From: Chryseobacterium tagetis | Lineage (GTDB): Bacteria; Bacteroidota; Bacteroidia; Flavobacteriales; Weeksellaceae | Reading direction: 5' to 3' | DNA: 64,000 nucleotides | NCBI RefSeq assembly: GCF_016735585.2 | Contig: NZ_JAERSE020000002.1 | Location: forward strand, 903,550-967,549 | In this document: piece after piece, positions 16,290 to 24,425 of the stretch | Layout of the letters: every line of letters begins with the position of its first letter | Position numbering within the stretch: position 1 is the first letter of the stretch | Notes under the pieces: model-generated | Seen by the model: only the letters and a program-made list of their open reading frames with translations | Told to the model about the DNA's origin: nothing | Database searches by the model: none | Translations under genes and position numbers: made by a program

Positions 16290-17462
16290 TCAGTTATTAT
16301 CAGGGTTTACTTTATTCAAAAAAAGAAAAGTCGCAATTCCAGAAATCACAGATCCACCGCTTGCTAAAATCATACTTCCGATGATATACTGAAGAAGATT
16401 ATTTTTTACCAGGTCAAAGTTCAGTTCCTGACTGAAAATATCACTGTCTCCGCTCACAAAAGGAGCACCTAAAAATAAAGAAGCAGCAATAACAAAAGGG
16501 ATAAACGGAGGCAAACTCACATTGGACGCTACAAACGCCAATACTTTATTCAGTTTAAGAAGAACAGATAGAGAAATGACCAGTAAGGTCTGAAATCCCC
16601 AAAAAGGAGAGAGACCTATGAAAACGCCGAGAGCTACAGAAAATGCTTTTGTTCGGTTGGTTCCGTCACTTTCGAGAACATCTTCCTTTATAAACCTTCT
16701 AAAGCTTTTCTTTCTGAAATTATTGATGAAATTTCTCGGAATAATATACAATAAAGTGATGGTCACCAAAATGGTGTTCAGAATACTGATTCTCGTGAAA
16801 TCCTTAAATGGCCTGAAATGCGAAACCCTTTCCGCAGGATCATACAAGACTTTGATCGGAACATTTTTTACAGGAACATGTCTCCAGGCTGTCCTTACAA
16901 TAATTTCAATCTCAAACTCAAATTTCGGAGTGAAATATTTCTTAGGAATCTTATGTAAAGGGTATAATCTATAACCGGATTGGGTATCTTCAAGCCTAAT
17001 TCCTGTTTCAAACCAGAACCAGAAATTAGAAAAACGGTTTCCGAAGCTGCTTTTCTTAGGAATTCCGTCTTGAGACATATTACGGTTACCAATGAGTAAA
17101 ATATCCTCATTTTCCTCTAATAAAGCTTGTACGAAAACAGGAATGTCATCCGGATAATGCTGTCCGTCAGAATCGATTGTTATGGCGTAATCAAAACCTG
17201 ATTGTTTGGCTTTTTTAAATCCTGTTCTTAATCCGTTTCCCTTTCCTTTATTTTCAGGCAAAGAAATAACGTCAATAGCAGGATAATTTTGCAGAATCTG
17301 AGCCGTAGAATCGGTAGAACCGTCATTTACGACAATGATATTATCTGTGTATTCCAAAACACCGTCAATGACTCTTTTCAGTGTTTTTTCATTGTTGTAG
17401 GTAGGTATTAAAACGCAGATTTTCTTTTCAGAAATTGCATTTTGTACTTCAGAGAGGGTCAT
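16290..17462 (-). CDS. family 2 glycosyltransferase fused to a DUF2062 membrane domain
   Basis: Residues 1-230 are a GT2 domain of the dolichyl-phosphate-mannose-synthase/DPM1 type: ICVLIPTYNNEKTLKRVIDG at the nucleotide site, VNDGSTDST, then ITIDSDGQHYPDD with the metal-binding DSD motif. The remaining part carries membrane segments and the DUF2062 block (LSPFWGFQTLLVISLSVLL). Such a protein would glycosylate a lipid-linked acceptor at the inner membrane. It is the last gene of a tight minus-strand operon starting at 20164, with four bases between it and the next upstream gene. Glycosyltransferase genes also occur in aryl-polyene clusters, but their acceptor is unproven. Confidence 0.85.
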   Translation of the reverse strand: MTLSEVQNAISEKKICVLIPTYNNEKTLKRVIDGVLEYTDNIIVVNDGSTDSTAQILQNYPAIDVISLPENKGKGNGLRTGFKKAKQSGFDYAITIDSDGQHYPDDIPVFVQALLEENEDILLIGNRNMSQDGIPKKSSFGNRFSNFWFWFETGIRLEDTQSGYRLYPLHKIPKKYFTPKFEFEIEIIVRTAWRHVPVKNVPIKVLYDPAERVSHFRPFKDFTRISILNTILVTITLLYIIPRNFINNFRKKSFRRFIKEDVLESDGTNRTKAFSVALGVFIGLSPFWGFQTLLVISLSVLLKLNKVLAFVASNVSLPPFIPFVIAASLFLGAPFVSGDSDIFSQELNFDLVKNNLLQYIIGSMILASGGSVISGIATFLFLNKVNPDNN

Positions 17463-17466
17463 TGTC

Positions 17467-17943
17467 TTATTTTAGTGTTGCTCTTTCTTCAGCCGAAATG
17501 GTTTTAGATTGTGCTGCAAAATTTTTAATATAGTTTTTTAAGGCCGTATTTTGCTTGCTGTAGTTATTGATAATGAAAGCTTTATCATCTTTTAGACTTC
17601 CTCTGTATCCTACAATTCTTGGAATGTTTTCCTGAACACTTAGTCTTATCAGACGAAGCTCAATATTATTAGGATTAGATTTGATAATACTTTCTAAATT
17701 TGTCGCGCCTGATTTCACCAGAGACTTTCTGTTTTGCTTGGCAATTTTTGCCTCCATAATCTGTGCAGCTGCTTTATAGCCTTTAGTCACAGCATCAGAA
17801 CCGGTTTGCTTTTCAGCTGTATTGATAAATGCTTCAATATTGGCATTCGACAGATTGGCTTTTGCATAGCTGTTTCTTAATGTTTCAAGATCCGTTTGGA
17901 AAAACAAAAGAAAAGCAGTGAGGAAAGTTACAATAAGTTTCAT
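17467..17943 (-). CDS. small exported protein of unknown function
   Basis: I do not recognise the family. The 158-residue product starts with a hydrophobic signal-like segment (MKLIVTFLTAFLLFFQ). The rest is mostly predicted helix, rich in Asn, Lys and Ala, with no cysteine after the signal. Its start overlaps the stop of the dehydratase gene upstream by one base (TAATG), which suggests translational coupling. The operon position implies a pigment-related envelope role, but no catalytic motif is visible. Confidence 0.65.
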   Translation of the reverse strand: MKLIVTFLTAFLLFFQTDLETLRNSYAKANLSNANIEAFINTAEKQTGSDAVTKGYKAAAQIMEAKIAKQNRKSLVKSGATNLESIIKSNPNNIELRLIRLSVQENIPRIVGYRGSLKDDKAFIINNYSKQNTALKNYIKNFAAQSKTISAEERATLK

Positions 17944-18320
17944 TAGATCAGATTTTTATAGTTTACTGACATTTTTAATGCAATTGTCTCGCCAAAAGAA
18001 GTAGTGTTTTTTACTTTTACTTCCTCCCCGTTCTCAGAAATATCCAGTTGAAGGGTCAGTTCAGGCGTTTCAAAAGGATTGATGATTGCCATGAATTTTA
18101 CATTGGAAGCCGTTTTTAAAAACAATTTTTTGCCCGTAAACTCTTCTGTCAGCTCCTTTACGATCTGCATCATACAAACTCCCGGAGTTACAGGATTTCC
18201 CGGAAAATGACCTTTAAAAATATCATGATCCTTGTTCAGATTGATTTGAGCAATATAATTACCATTCTCTGTTTTCTGATAAGAGTCTAATGTATAAAAA
18301 CCTTTTAGGATAGTCTGCAT
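17943..18320 (-). CDS. ApeI-like hot-dog 3-hydroxyacyl-ACP dehydratase
   Basis: A 125-residue single hot-dog domain. FKGHFPGNPVTPGVCMMQ near residues 36-53 is the FabZ/FabA signature containing the catalytic His. The position usually occupied by the catalytic Glu is Gln here (MMQIVKEL). This is the pattern expected of ApeI-like dehydratases from aryl-polyene loci rather than classical FabZ. It would remove water from ACP-bound 3-hydroxyacyl intermediates to build conjugated double bonds. It lies three bases downstream of an outer-membrane barrel gene and overlaps the next gene by one base. Confidence 0.85.
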   Translation of the reverse strand: MQTILKGFYTLDSYQKTENGNYIAQINLNKDHDIFKGHFPGNPVTPGVCMMQIVKELTEEFTGKKLFLKTASNVKFMAIINPFETPELTLQLDISENGEEVKVKNTTSFGETIALKMSVNYKNLI

Positions 18321-18323
18321 AAA

Positions 18324-18932
18324 TTATTTTTTCGTGTTAAAAGTATAGTAAATTCCGGTTTGGAAAAGAAGGTTGGTGTGATCTTCACTCGTAGTTTTGA
18401 TCTGGGAAATCATCCCTTTTTTAAATCTTGCTTCAATACCAAAATTTTTGGTGATATCATATCCTAGACCGACTAAAACTCCAAGATCGGTATTTGTTTT
18501 ATTATAAGGATCAAAATTTTTGTCATGAATCAAAACATCAATACTTACTCCTGCATGCAAATTAAAATTCTTAAAATAAAACTTGTTCACAGCCTGTAGA
18601 GAAAGATAGGACAGTTCAGACTTGGTTTCCTGAGTGCTCGTCTTCATAATGGTTCCCTGTCTGGAATAATTGATTTCCGGTTGTAAAGCATACAATTTAG
18701 AAAAACGGATATTTCCGAAAGCACCAACATAGAAATCTGTGATATAACTTGTTCTTACTTTTTCTTCATTGGCCCAATAATCATCACTCGCTTCAAACCA
18801 GTTGTAAAATCCGCTGTCATTTTCTGTAAACTTTGCAAAATTTACTCCTCCCCTTATTCCCGGTGTGAAAGTAACCTGTGCAAAAGATAAGCTTGAAATG
18901 AGTACAATAAGTAAAAATGATATTTTTTTCAT
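18324..18932 (-). CDS. small outer-membrane beta-barrel protein (PorT-like)
   Basis: The 202-residue protein has a Sec signal (MKKISFLLIVLISSLSFAQ) followed by alternating amphipathic strands and a C-terminus TGIYYTFNTKK that ends in an aromatic strand. The pattern PGIRGGVNFAKF near the mature N-terminus and YALQPEINYSRQG near residue 80 is typical of PorT-family outer-membrane beta-barrels in Bacteroidota. Located in the pigment operon, it may help anchor or transfer pigment at the outer membrane; that role is inferred from position only. Confidence 0.75.
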   Translation of the reverse strand: MKKISFLLIVLISSLSFAQVTFTPGIRGGVNFAKFTENDSGFYNWFEASDDYWANEEKVRTSYITDFYVGAFGNIRFSKLYALQPEINYSRQGTIMKTSTQETKSELSYLSLQAVNKFYFKNFNLHAGVSIDVLIHDKNFDPYNKTNTDLGVLVGLGYDITKNFGIEARFKKGMISQIKTTSEDHTNLLFQTGIYYTFNTKK

Positions 18933-18936
18933 GCAG

Positions 18937-19572
18937 TTATTCCGTTTCGGTTATTTGAAATAGTTTTATATTGATTTTGAAATCTTTATGCTGAAGGTTC
19001 AAACTATCCGCGAAGATATGTTTTTTTGCATCAAAAGTGAAATCGATTTTTTCCTTATTATTTTTCGTGTAGATGATTTGTTTCAGTAAATTATTTTCTT
19101 TGTTGAAGAATAAATAATAAACTTTTTTATCAATTTTTGAAAGATAGATCTTAGAATTTTCATTTTCAAAACTTTCATTGACAGGATATTGTCTTTTTAA
19201 AAGTTGCTGAAAATCATTCTTTAAGAAATTGATGACGATTTTTTTATCCAGATCAGGAAGAACATAATTTAGTTTAAAATCATTGTCTGAAATCTCAAAA
19301 TCAATTAATTTATTTCCAAAATCCGATGTCATGGCAACACGGTGTGTCGTTTCGCTGATCTTTTTGATAATCAGAATTCCGCTGACATGATTTTTATAAA
19401 TATCCATCTGACATTTATAAACATAATCGTCATTGGAAGAAAAGTATAAATTTTCGACCTCTTTTTCAGAACCGGAAACGGTTTTTACATCTGTAAGTTT
19501 GTACGTTTTACAGGAAACAAACCATAATAAGATCAGACTATAAACTGAATTCTGAAGCAGCGATCGGCGCAT
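18937..19572 (-). CDS. uncharacterised outer-membrane lipoprotein
   Basis: From the ATG at 19572 the product starts MRRSLLQNSVYSLILLWFVSC, a lipoprotein signal with the lipobox Cys at residue 21. The frame is open for eight further codons to 19596, but the shorter start gives a proper signal peptide. The gene overlaps the 3' end of the LolA-like gene by 35 bases. The mature region is beta-rich and lacks recognisable catalytic residues. A LolA-like carrier next to a lipoprotein recalls LolA/LolB partners and the LolA/lipoprotein pairs of aryl-polyene loci, so it may receive pigment or glycolipid at the outer membrane. I could not assign a named family. Confidence 0.65.
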   Translation of the reverse strand: MRRSLLQNSVYSLILLWFVSCKTYKLTDVKTVSGSEKEVENLYFSSNDDYVYKCQMDIYKNHVSGILIIKKISETTHRVAMTSDFGNKLIDFEISDNDFKLNYVLPDLDKKIVINFLKNDFQQLLKRQYPVNESFENENSKIYLSKIDKKVYYLFFNKENNLLKQIIYTKNNKEKIDFTFDAKKHIFADSLNLQHKDFKINIKLFQITETE

Positions 19573-20164
19573 TGATTTTAGTATTTTTGAAAACAATATT
19601 TGTGGTATCTCCGGAAGCTTCCGTCATATTGACCTGCGAAACTGTAGATTGCCCTTTTGGAAAGCTTAATTCAATCTGCTTGATGTATTTTAGCAATTGA
19701 GCAGATTTCGGAGTAAATTTTGCGATGTTGAAATTAGCATTCTTAAAATAAGACACGGAAAATTCAGGATCGTTGAACATCTGTCCGTTTGAACTTCCTA
19801 CAATCAGTTTATTGATTTTTTCAAATGTTTTGCTTTTGGCATCAACAGAAGATTTCTTTCCCTGATCGTTGATGAAGATTTTATTATCCTTGAAAACAAT
19901 GCTGTACTGATAAGGCTTTGTGTATTTCCAGCTCAGCATATTCGGTGTTTTTAACGACATTTTTCCGTAAGTGACAATGCTTTTGTCCAGAAAATCCATT
20001 TTCTTGGTTTGGGTGAAGTCACTTTGCAAGGTTTTTATTTCTTTAGTTTCCGATGAAACTTTACTGACAAATGCTTTAGATTCAGCTCCTGACATTGCTG
20101 TATTTTGTGCAAAAAAGAACCCTGAAACTAATAAAAAAGCTCCGAAAGCAATATTTTTAATCAT
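19538..20164 (-). CDS. LolA-like periplasmic carrier protein
   Basis: The 208-residue protein has a signal peptide ending FFAQ and then the LolA layout. The family block TLQSDFTQTKKMDFLDKSIV near residues 44-63 is followed by GKMSLKTPNMLSWKYTKPYQ and the strand IFINDQGKK. LolA folds bind acyl chains in a half-barrel and shuttle lipoproteins or lipids across the periplasm. Because it sits in a pigment operon, transport of the hydrophobic pigment or of a partner lipoprotein is more likely than general lipoprotein sorting. It is the first gene of the operon running to 16290. Confidence 0.85.
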   Translation of the reverse strand: MIKNIAFGAFLLVSGFFFAQNTAMSGAESKAFVSKVSSETKEIKTLQSDFTQTKKMDFLDKSIVTYGKMSLKTPNMLSWKYTKPYQYSIVFKDNKIFINDQGKKSSVDAKSKTFEKINKLIVGSSNGQMFNDPEFSVSYFKNANFNIAKFTPKSAQLLKYIKQIELSFPKGQSTVSQVNMTEASGDTTNIVFKNTKINAPIAASEFSL

Positions 20165-20181
20165 TATATTATTTTTTAATT

Positions 20182-20336
20182 AACCACAAAAGTCACAAAA
20201 GATGATTTAAGTTGAATACTTTGAAGATATAAAGTTCACAGAGATAAAAATCTTTTTCAAAACTTATGTGTTCTTGTTACAGATAGATATTTCAACTTAA
20301 AATTTCTATTTAAAAACTTTTGTCTCTTTTGTGGTT
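20182..20336. repeat. large inverted-repeat element overlapping the deacetylase 3' end
   Basis: The outer arm 20182-20201 (AACCACAAAAGTCACAAAAG) pairs with 20317-20336 at 18 of 20 positions. The inner arm TTTAAGTTGAA (20206-20216) pairs perfectly with TTCAACTTAAA (20291-20301). The right outer arm lies inside the coding sequence of the deacetylase and encodes its last residues. Confidence 0.65.
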
Positions 20337-21070
20337 GAGATAGTATCAACCGTAAAAGTTGAGTAGTTTTTATCCTTCAAAAATACTAATAAATCTACCA
20401 ACACATTATATGTTTTTTCTGAAGTGTCATGAAGGAGAATAATGCTTCCTTTTTTGAGACCTTTGGTAACTTTTTGGTAAATTTTTTTCTCATCCTCTGT
20501 AATGGTATCCAAAGAACGGACATTCCAGCCGATGCTATTTTTGTGAGTTTTTTTTATTGCTTTTCCAATATTTGGATTGGTAACTCCAAAAGGAGGACGG
20601 TATAAATCGGTTTTTAGATTTCCAACTTTTAACATGATTTTATCACATTTTTCAATTTCTTCAACCATTTTTGAGGTAGATAGAAACCCTGTGTTGTTAG
20701 AATGCAAATAGGTATGATTTCCAATAGTATGTCCTTCTTCAATAATCCGTTGAAAAGTTTCAGGATATTTTTCAATCTGTTTTCCAATACAGAAAAAAGT
20801 AGCTTGTATGTTATTCTCTTTTAACAAATCTAAAAATTTCGGTGTAAACTCGGTCGGCCCATCATCGAAAGTCAAAGCAACTTCTTTGATTTTTGTCCTT
20901 TTATGAGTAATACTGTCGATGAAATACCCTAATGTAATATCAAACGAACCCCATGTCAAAACTGCAGTAAACCCAAGAAAACAAAAGAAATACACCCAAA
21001 AAGTCCCGTGAAACGCATAAATAAAAACGTTACAGAAAAGATAAAATAAGATAAATAGGTAATGTTTCAT
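20306..21070 (-). CDS. NodB-type polysaccharide deacetylase
   Basis: The 254-residue protein has N-terminal hydrophobic segments (about residues 3-45) and a CE4/NodB catalytic domain. The metal-site motifs are complete: VALTFDDGP near 65-73, HTIGNHTYLHSN (HxxxH) near 113-124, and YRPPFG near 157. Later blocks are IGWNVRSLDT and IILLHD. The family removes N- or O-acetyl groups from glycans, or sometimes other amide/ester groups. In flexirubin loci its substrate is not established. The last few codons lie in one arm of a repeat element, so the C-terminal tail may be a late addition. Confidence 0.85.
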   Translation of the reverse strand: MKHYLFILFYLFCNVFIYAFHGTFWVYFFCFLGFTAVLTWGSFDITLGYFIDSITHKRTKIKEVALTFDDGPTEFTPKFLDLLKENNIQATFFCIGKQIEKYPETFQRIIEEGHTIGNHTYLHSNNTGFLSTSKMVEEIEKCDKIMLKVGNLKTDLYRPPFGVTNPNIGKAIKKTHKNSIGWNVRSLDTITEDEKKIYQKVTKGLKKGSIILLHDTSEKTYNVLVDLLVFLKDKNYSTFTVDTISTTKETKVFK

Positions 21071-21112
21071 CTTTTATTTTGAGTTAAATATTCAGTTGCT
21101 TTAAACGGTATA

Positions 21113-21194
21113 TTTGTCATTCCGTAGGAATCTCGATAGAGTTTTAAAGTTGTTTAGATTCCACGATCTACTTCGTTTCGCTCTGAACGACAAA
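21113..21194. repeat. GTCATTCC-type palindromic repeat
   Basis: TTTGTC (21113-21118) and GACAAA (21189-21194) bound a segment with imperfectly paired GTAGGAATCT and AGATTCCACGATCTAC. It lies between the stop of the CLF-like gene (21228, minus strand) and the deacetylase start (21070). It looks related to the TGTCATTCTGA family seen elsewhere in the window. Confidence 0.5.
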
Positions 21195-21227
21195 GAGACT
21201 GATGGATTTACATTACAATTAAATTAA

Positions 21228-22289
21228 TTAAGCCCTCTCCAGCAAAACCAAGCTATGATCATTTCCTCCCAAATGATTATAAAGCAGAATTTTTTTAATT
21301 CCTTCTTTCTTTAAATCATTAATCATCATCACTTCCTGAATTTCTTGATTTTTAAGAATATGACATGCCATAAATGTTGAGAAACCACTTGCTGTATTGA
21401 ATTCTCCACTCAAATGTTTATAATACAATAAAGCTGAATGTTGAAATACATCCATTGCTTTCGTATAGTAAACATCAGATTTTGCATCTCCGCTGAAGCC
21501 TAAAATCACAGCATCAATATCATTCGAAGTTAATTGATTTTTAGCTAAAAAACCTTCAATAAATTGTTGGGTTTCATTTAAATCTAATCTGCTGCTAATC
21601 TGAATGTCTTTCAGTTGAGCGTAAGAATTTTCCGTTTTATCTTTTCCTAAAACAAAAAAGCTGGCTCCTTCTCCCCAAATGACTCCATTGGTTGTTGATT
21701 TTAAATAATCAACAGGAAGATCTTCTTCTTTTTTAATGGTGTTGTTTAATCTATACAATTCCATGGTTCGGTCGGTTTGTTCGTCTGTAGAACCTACCAA
21801 AACGTTATCTGCTTCTCCATCATTGATCTGTAGTTTTGCATCTAAAAAAGAGAATTCCAGAGACGAAGAAGTATTGACATACGTGAAATTGTACGCATGA
21901 CACTGCAAACCTAAAGCAATTTGTCCGGCAACAGTATTGTGAGTGGATTGAATAAAATAAGTTGGAGTTAAGAACTCTTCATTATTATCTATCACATTTT
22001 TTAGAAATTTTTCAGAATCCTGAGAACAACCCATTCCTGTTCCTACGATAATTGCATCAGGATTTTCGATTCCTGCCTCTTGTAAAGCATATTTTGATGC
22101 TACGGAACTCATTTTTACTGTTTTAGACATTCTTCTGCTTGCTGCAGGTGGAATGAATTCTTTGTAATTGGGTTCAATAGCTTTTACAACTTGAGACAAG
22201 TTTACAGGCTGTAAATTTTGAAAGAAATTCTCATTTAAAGTGTCCTGAACTGAGATACAGGCTGCACTGTTGATGTAAACGGGACTCAT
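21228..22289 (-). CDS. chain-length-factor-like ketosynthase homologue without active Cys
   Basis: This 353-residue protein has the KAS fold (GTGMGCSQDSEKFLKN near the N-terminus, AGQIALGLQCHAYNF before the active-site loop). The nucleophile loop reads NTSSSLEFS, so the catalytic Cys is replaced by Ser. It is therefore probably the non-catalytic chain-length-factor partner of the ketosynthase encoded immediately upstream. ATG at 22289 overlaps that gene's TGA in an ATGA junction, favouring stoichiometric translation of a heterodimer; nine upstream in-frame codons are disregarded. A CLF partner of this kind (ApeC with ApeO) is established for aryl-polyene synthases. Confidence 0.85.
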   Translation of the reverse strand: MSPVYINSAACISVQDTLNENFFQNLQPVNLSQVVKAIEPNYKEFIPPAASRRMSKTVKMSSVASKYALQEAGIENPDAIIVGTGMGCSQDSEKFLKNVIDNNEEFLTPTYFIQSTHNTVAGQIALGLQCHAYNFTYVNTSSSLEFSFLDAKLQINDGEADNVLVGSTDEQTDRTMELYRLNNTIKKEEDLPVDYLKSTTNGVIWGEGASFFVLGKDKTENSYAQLKDIQISSRLDLNETQQFIEGFLAKNQLTSNDIDAVILGFSGDAKSDVYYTKAMDVFQHSALLYYKHLSGEFNTASGFSTFMACHILKNQEIQEVMMINDLKKEGIKKILLYNHLGGNDHSLVLLERA

Positions 22290-23485
22290 GATTTTGAGAA
22301 AATTAAAGTTGAACAATTTCCCCCAAAACCAAACGAATTGGAAAGAACGTGGTTGATATTTTTCTCTTTAAGTTCAGTCACAGGTGTCAAATCAAATTCT
22401 TCCATTTTTGTTTTAAAATTAAGATTTGGGAAAATGATATTGTTCTGAATCGCTAATAAAGAATAAACGGCTTCAATTCCTGCAGCCGCAGCCAAAGTAT
22501 GACCTGTAAAGGCTTTTGTAGAACTGAATTCCGGAACGTTATTTTCTCCAAAAATTCTGATCATCGCAATTCCTTCCGATAAATCATTATTAGGCGTTGC
22601 TGTTCCGTGAACGTTGATGTAATCAATATTTTCTTTCTCTAAACCGGAAACTTTTAATGCTTTTTCCATGGCTAAATAAGCGCCTTGTCCGTTCTCTGAA
22701 GAAGCGGTTTGGTGATGAGCATCATTGGCATTTCCGTATCCTGAAAGATAACCTAGGACTTTTTTATTTTCCTTTTTCACGACTTCATCAGATTCTAAAA
22801 CGATGAAAGCGGCTGCTTCCCCTAAATTCAGACCTTTTCTGTCATTGTCAAAAGGAGTGTTGTAAGAATCTGTAAGGATCATCAATGTGCTGAAACCATT
22901 CAACGTAAATTTTGAAAGAGAATCTGTTCCACCGACAATTACGCGGTCTAAAATACCGTTTTTAATAAGCTTTGCGCCCATCATAATTGCGTTTGCAGCA
23001 GATGAACAGGCTGTACTGATGGTAGAAACCATTCCTTGTAAGCCCAAATAATCTGCAATCAGCAATGATGAATTTCCGGCATCATGAGCGTCAATATATT
23101 TTTGCTTTTCAGGGAAGTCTTCGTAGGTGTAGAAGTATTTTTCGGTGATATCCATTCCGCCAACACTTGTTGAGGAAATCAATCCTGTTTTATATTCATT
23201 AATGTCAGAAATTCCGGCACTTTCTACGGCTTCTTTTGCGGCAACCATCCCTAATAAAGAGGTTCTTGTAGCATTATTGTCTTCATGTAACTGAAGTTTT
23301 TGCACAAGCTCTTCATTAGATAATTTGATCTCGCCCGTTTTTATATTTCCGGTATGGCGTGTTTCAAACAACTGAATGTCTGAAATCCCATGTTTTCCGG
23401 TTTTTAACGAACTCAAATTTTCTTCCACATTGTTTCCAATCGCGGAAATGATGCCCATTCCTGTTATGGCAATTTTTTGACCCAT
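22286..23485 (-). CDS. beta-ketoacyl-ACP synthase, catalytic partner of the CLF
   Basis: The 399-residue enzyme has an intact KAS site: Cys160 in STACSSAANA, the first His in NVHGTATPNND and the second in AFTGHTLAAAAG. GFGGNCSTLIF ends the fold. It should extend ACP-bound polyene chains, working with the CLF-like protein translated from the overlapping downstream gene. The start MGQKIAITGMGIISAIG matches the family. Upstream is a 64-base gap with a hairpin repeat, then an ACP gene. The assignment to the ApeO role is by analogy with characterised aryl-polyene systems. Confidence 0.92.
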   Translation of the reverse strand: MGQKIAITGMGIISAIGNNVEENLSSLKTGKHGISDIQLFETRHTGNIKTGEIKLSNEELVQKLQLHEDNNATRTSLLGMVAAKEAVESAGISDINEYKTGLISSTSVGGMDITEKYFYTYEDFPEKQKYIDAHDAGNSSLLIADYLGLQGMVSTISTACSSAANAIMMGAKLIKNGILDRVIVGGTDSLSKFTLNGFSTLMILTDSYNTPFDNDRKGLNLGEAAAFIVLESDEVVKKENKKVLGYLSGYGNANDAHHQTASSENGQGAYLAMEKALKVSGLEKENIDYINVHGTATPNNDLSEGIAMIRIFGENNVPEFSSTKAFTGHTLAAAAGIEAVYSLLAIQNNIIFPNLNFKTKMEEFDLTPVTELKEKNINHVLSNSFGFGGNCSTLIFSKS

Positions 23486-23496
23486 TTTGCAAAATG

Positions 23497-23542
23497 TAAC
23501 AATGTATCAATACAACGGTTTACGCCGATTGATACATTGGTA
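23497..23542. repeat. TAACAATGTATCAAT inverted repeat, copy C
   Basis: TAACAATGTATCAAT (23497-23511) pairs with ATTGATACATTGGTA (23528-23542) at 14 of 15 positions around a 16-base loop. It lies in the gap between the ACP and ketosynthase genes and belongs with copies A and B. Confidence 0.65.
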
Positions 23543-23549
23543 TATTAAT

Positions 23550-23807
23550 TTATTTTGTTCTGTTTTCTTCAATGAATTTCGCCATTGTCTCGATAGAAGC
23601 GAAAATCTCTTTTCCTTTTTTAGGATCAGATAATTTGATTCCGTATTCTTTATCAAGAAGAACGATTAATTCAAGCGCGTCGATGGAATCCAATCCAAGA
23701 CCTCCTCCGAATAAAGGATCTGTATCTTTGATTTCTTCTACTGCCACGTCTTCAAGGTTAAGGACTTCGATAATTTTGTGTTTTAATTCTTCTCTTAAGT
23801 TTTCCAT
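23550..23807 (-). CDS. acyl carrier protein (second)
   Basis: An 85-residue acidic carrier with the phosphopantetheine Ser in GLGLDSIDALELIVLLDKEYG near residue 41. The ENLREELKHKIIEVLNLEDV helix before it and EIFASIETMAKFIEEN after it complete the ACP fold. It immediately precedes the KS/CLF pair in the operon, so it is the likely carrier of the growing aryl polyene. The other ACP at 11463 belongs to a different transcript. Confidence 0.93.
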   Translation of the reverse strand: MENLREELKHKIIEVLNLEDVAVEEIKDTDPLFGGGLGLDSIDALELIVLLDKEYGIKLSDPKKGKEIFASIETMAKFIEENRTK

Positions 23808-23875
23808 AATTTAATTTCTAAAATTGTCATTTTAGGAGATTTAATTTCTCTTTTAAATAACAAATTGTATATTTT

Positions 23876-24415
23876 TTATATTGTTAACAAATATACGAAA
23901 GCATTATAACTTTCCTGATATAGCTCTACCCAACCGCACAATACTTTATCAGCCTTTCCTGACTGTAAGATCTGCTCTGAGTAATCGTTTAAAAATTTTT
24001 CATCAAATTCGTCCAAAACAAAAAAAGCATTCTCTGTCTGCATTTTATGTTTAATACTGATTTCCCCCACACAAATGTTCGGTAAAGTATACACGAAAAC
24101 AGCTGGACTCGGAAAATAATTTTCCTGTGAATTGATGCTTTCCTGATATTTAAAATCGGTATCTAAACTTGATGACCTGTTGGCAAAAACCAAAGCTGTT
24201 CTGCTGTGATCTTCATCTTTTAAAATCATTTCAGAGGCAAGAAAGGCGAGTTTACTTAAACTATCCATTTTGTGGAATTTTGGATAATTTAGTTCTAAAG
24301 TTTTATAGGCTTCTTTTGCGAAGTCTGAAAAGTTTTCAGTCTGGGTTTCAAAAATAATTTCGTTGTTCAGAACGATTTTTGAGTTTTGTATGGTGCAAAT
24401 GTCTGTTTTCTTCAT
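23876..24415 (-). CDS. small ketosynthase-like protein, catalytically incomplete
   Basis: From ATG at 24415 the 179-residue product resembles a partial ketosynthase. It has the block [18 protein letters not shown] and then [33 protein letters not shown], which correspond to the segments leading into a KS active site. No His-containing second half follows, and the Cys in that block is not in a nucleophile context. Small KS-like proteins of this kind occur in aryl-polyene loci, and a structural or adaptor role is likely. The start is 11 bases downstream of the preceding ketosynthase's stop; the longer frame would overlap it. Confidence 0.65.
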   Translation of the reverse strand: MKKTDICTIQNSKIVLNNEIIFETQTENFSDFAKEAYKTLELNYPKFHKMDSLSKLAFLASEMILKDEDHSRTALVFANRSSSLDTDFKYQESINSQENYFPSPAVFVYTLPNICVGEISIKHKMQTENAFFVLDEFDEKFLNDYSEQILQSGKADKVLCGWVELYQESYNAFVYLLTI

Positions 24416-24425
24416 GGGTATCATT

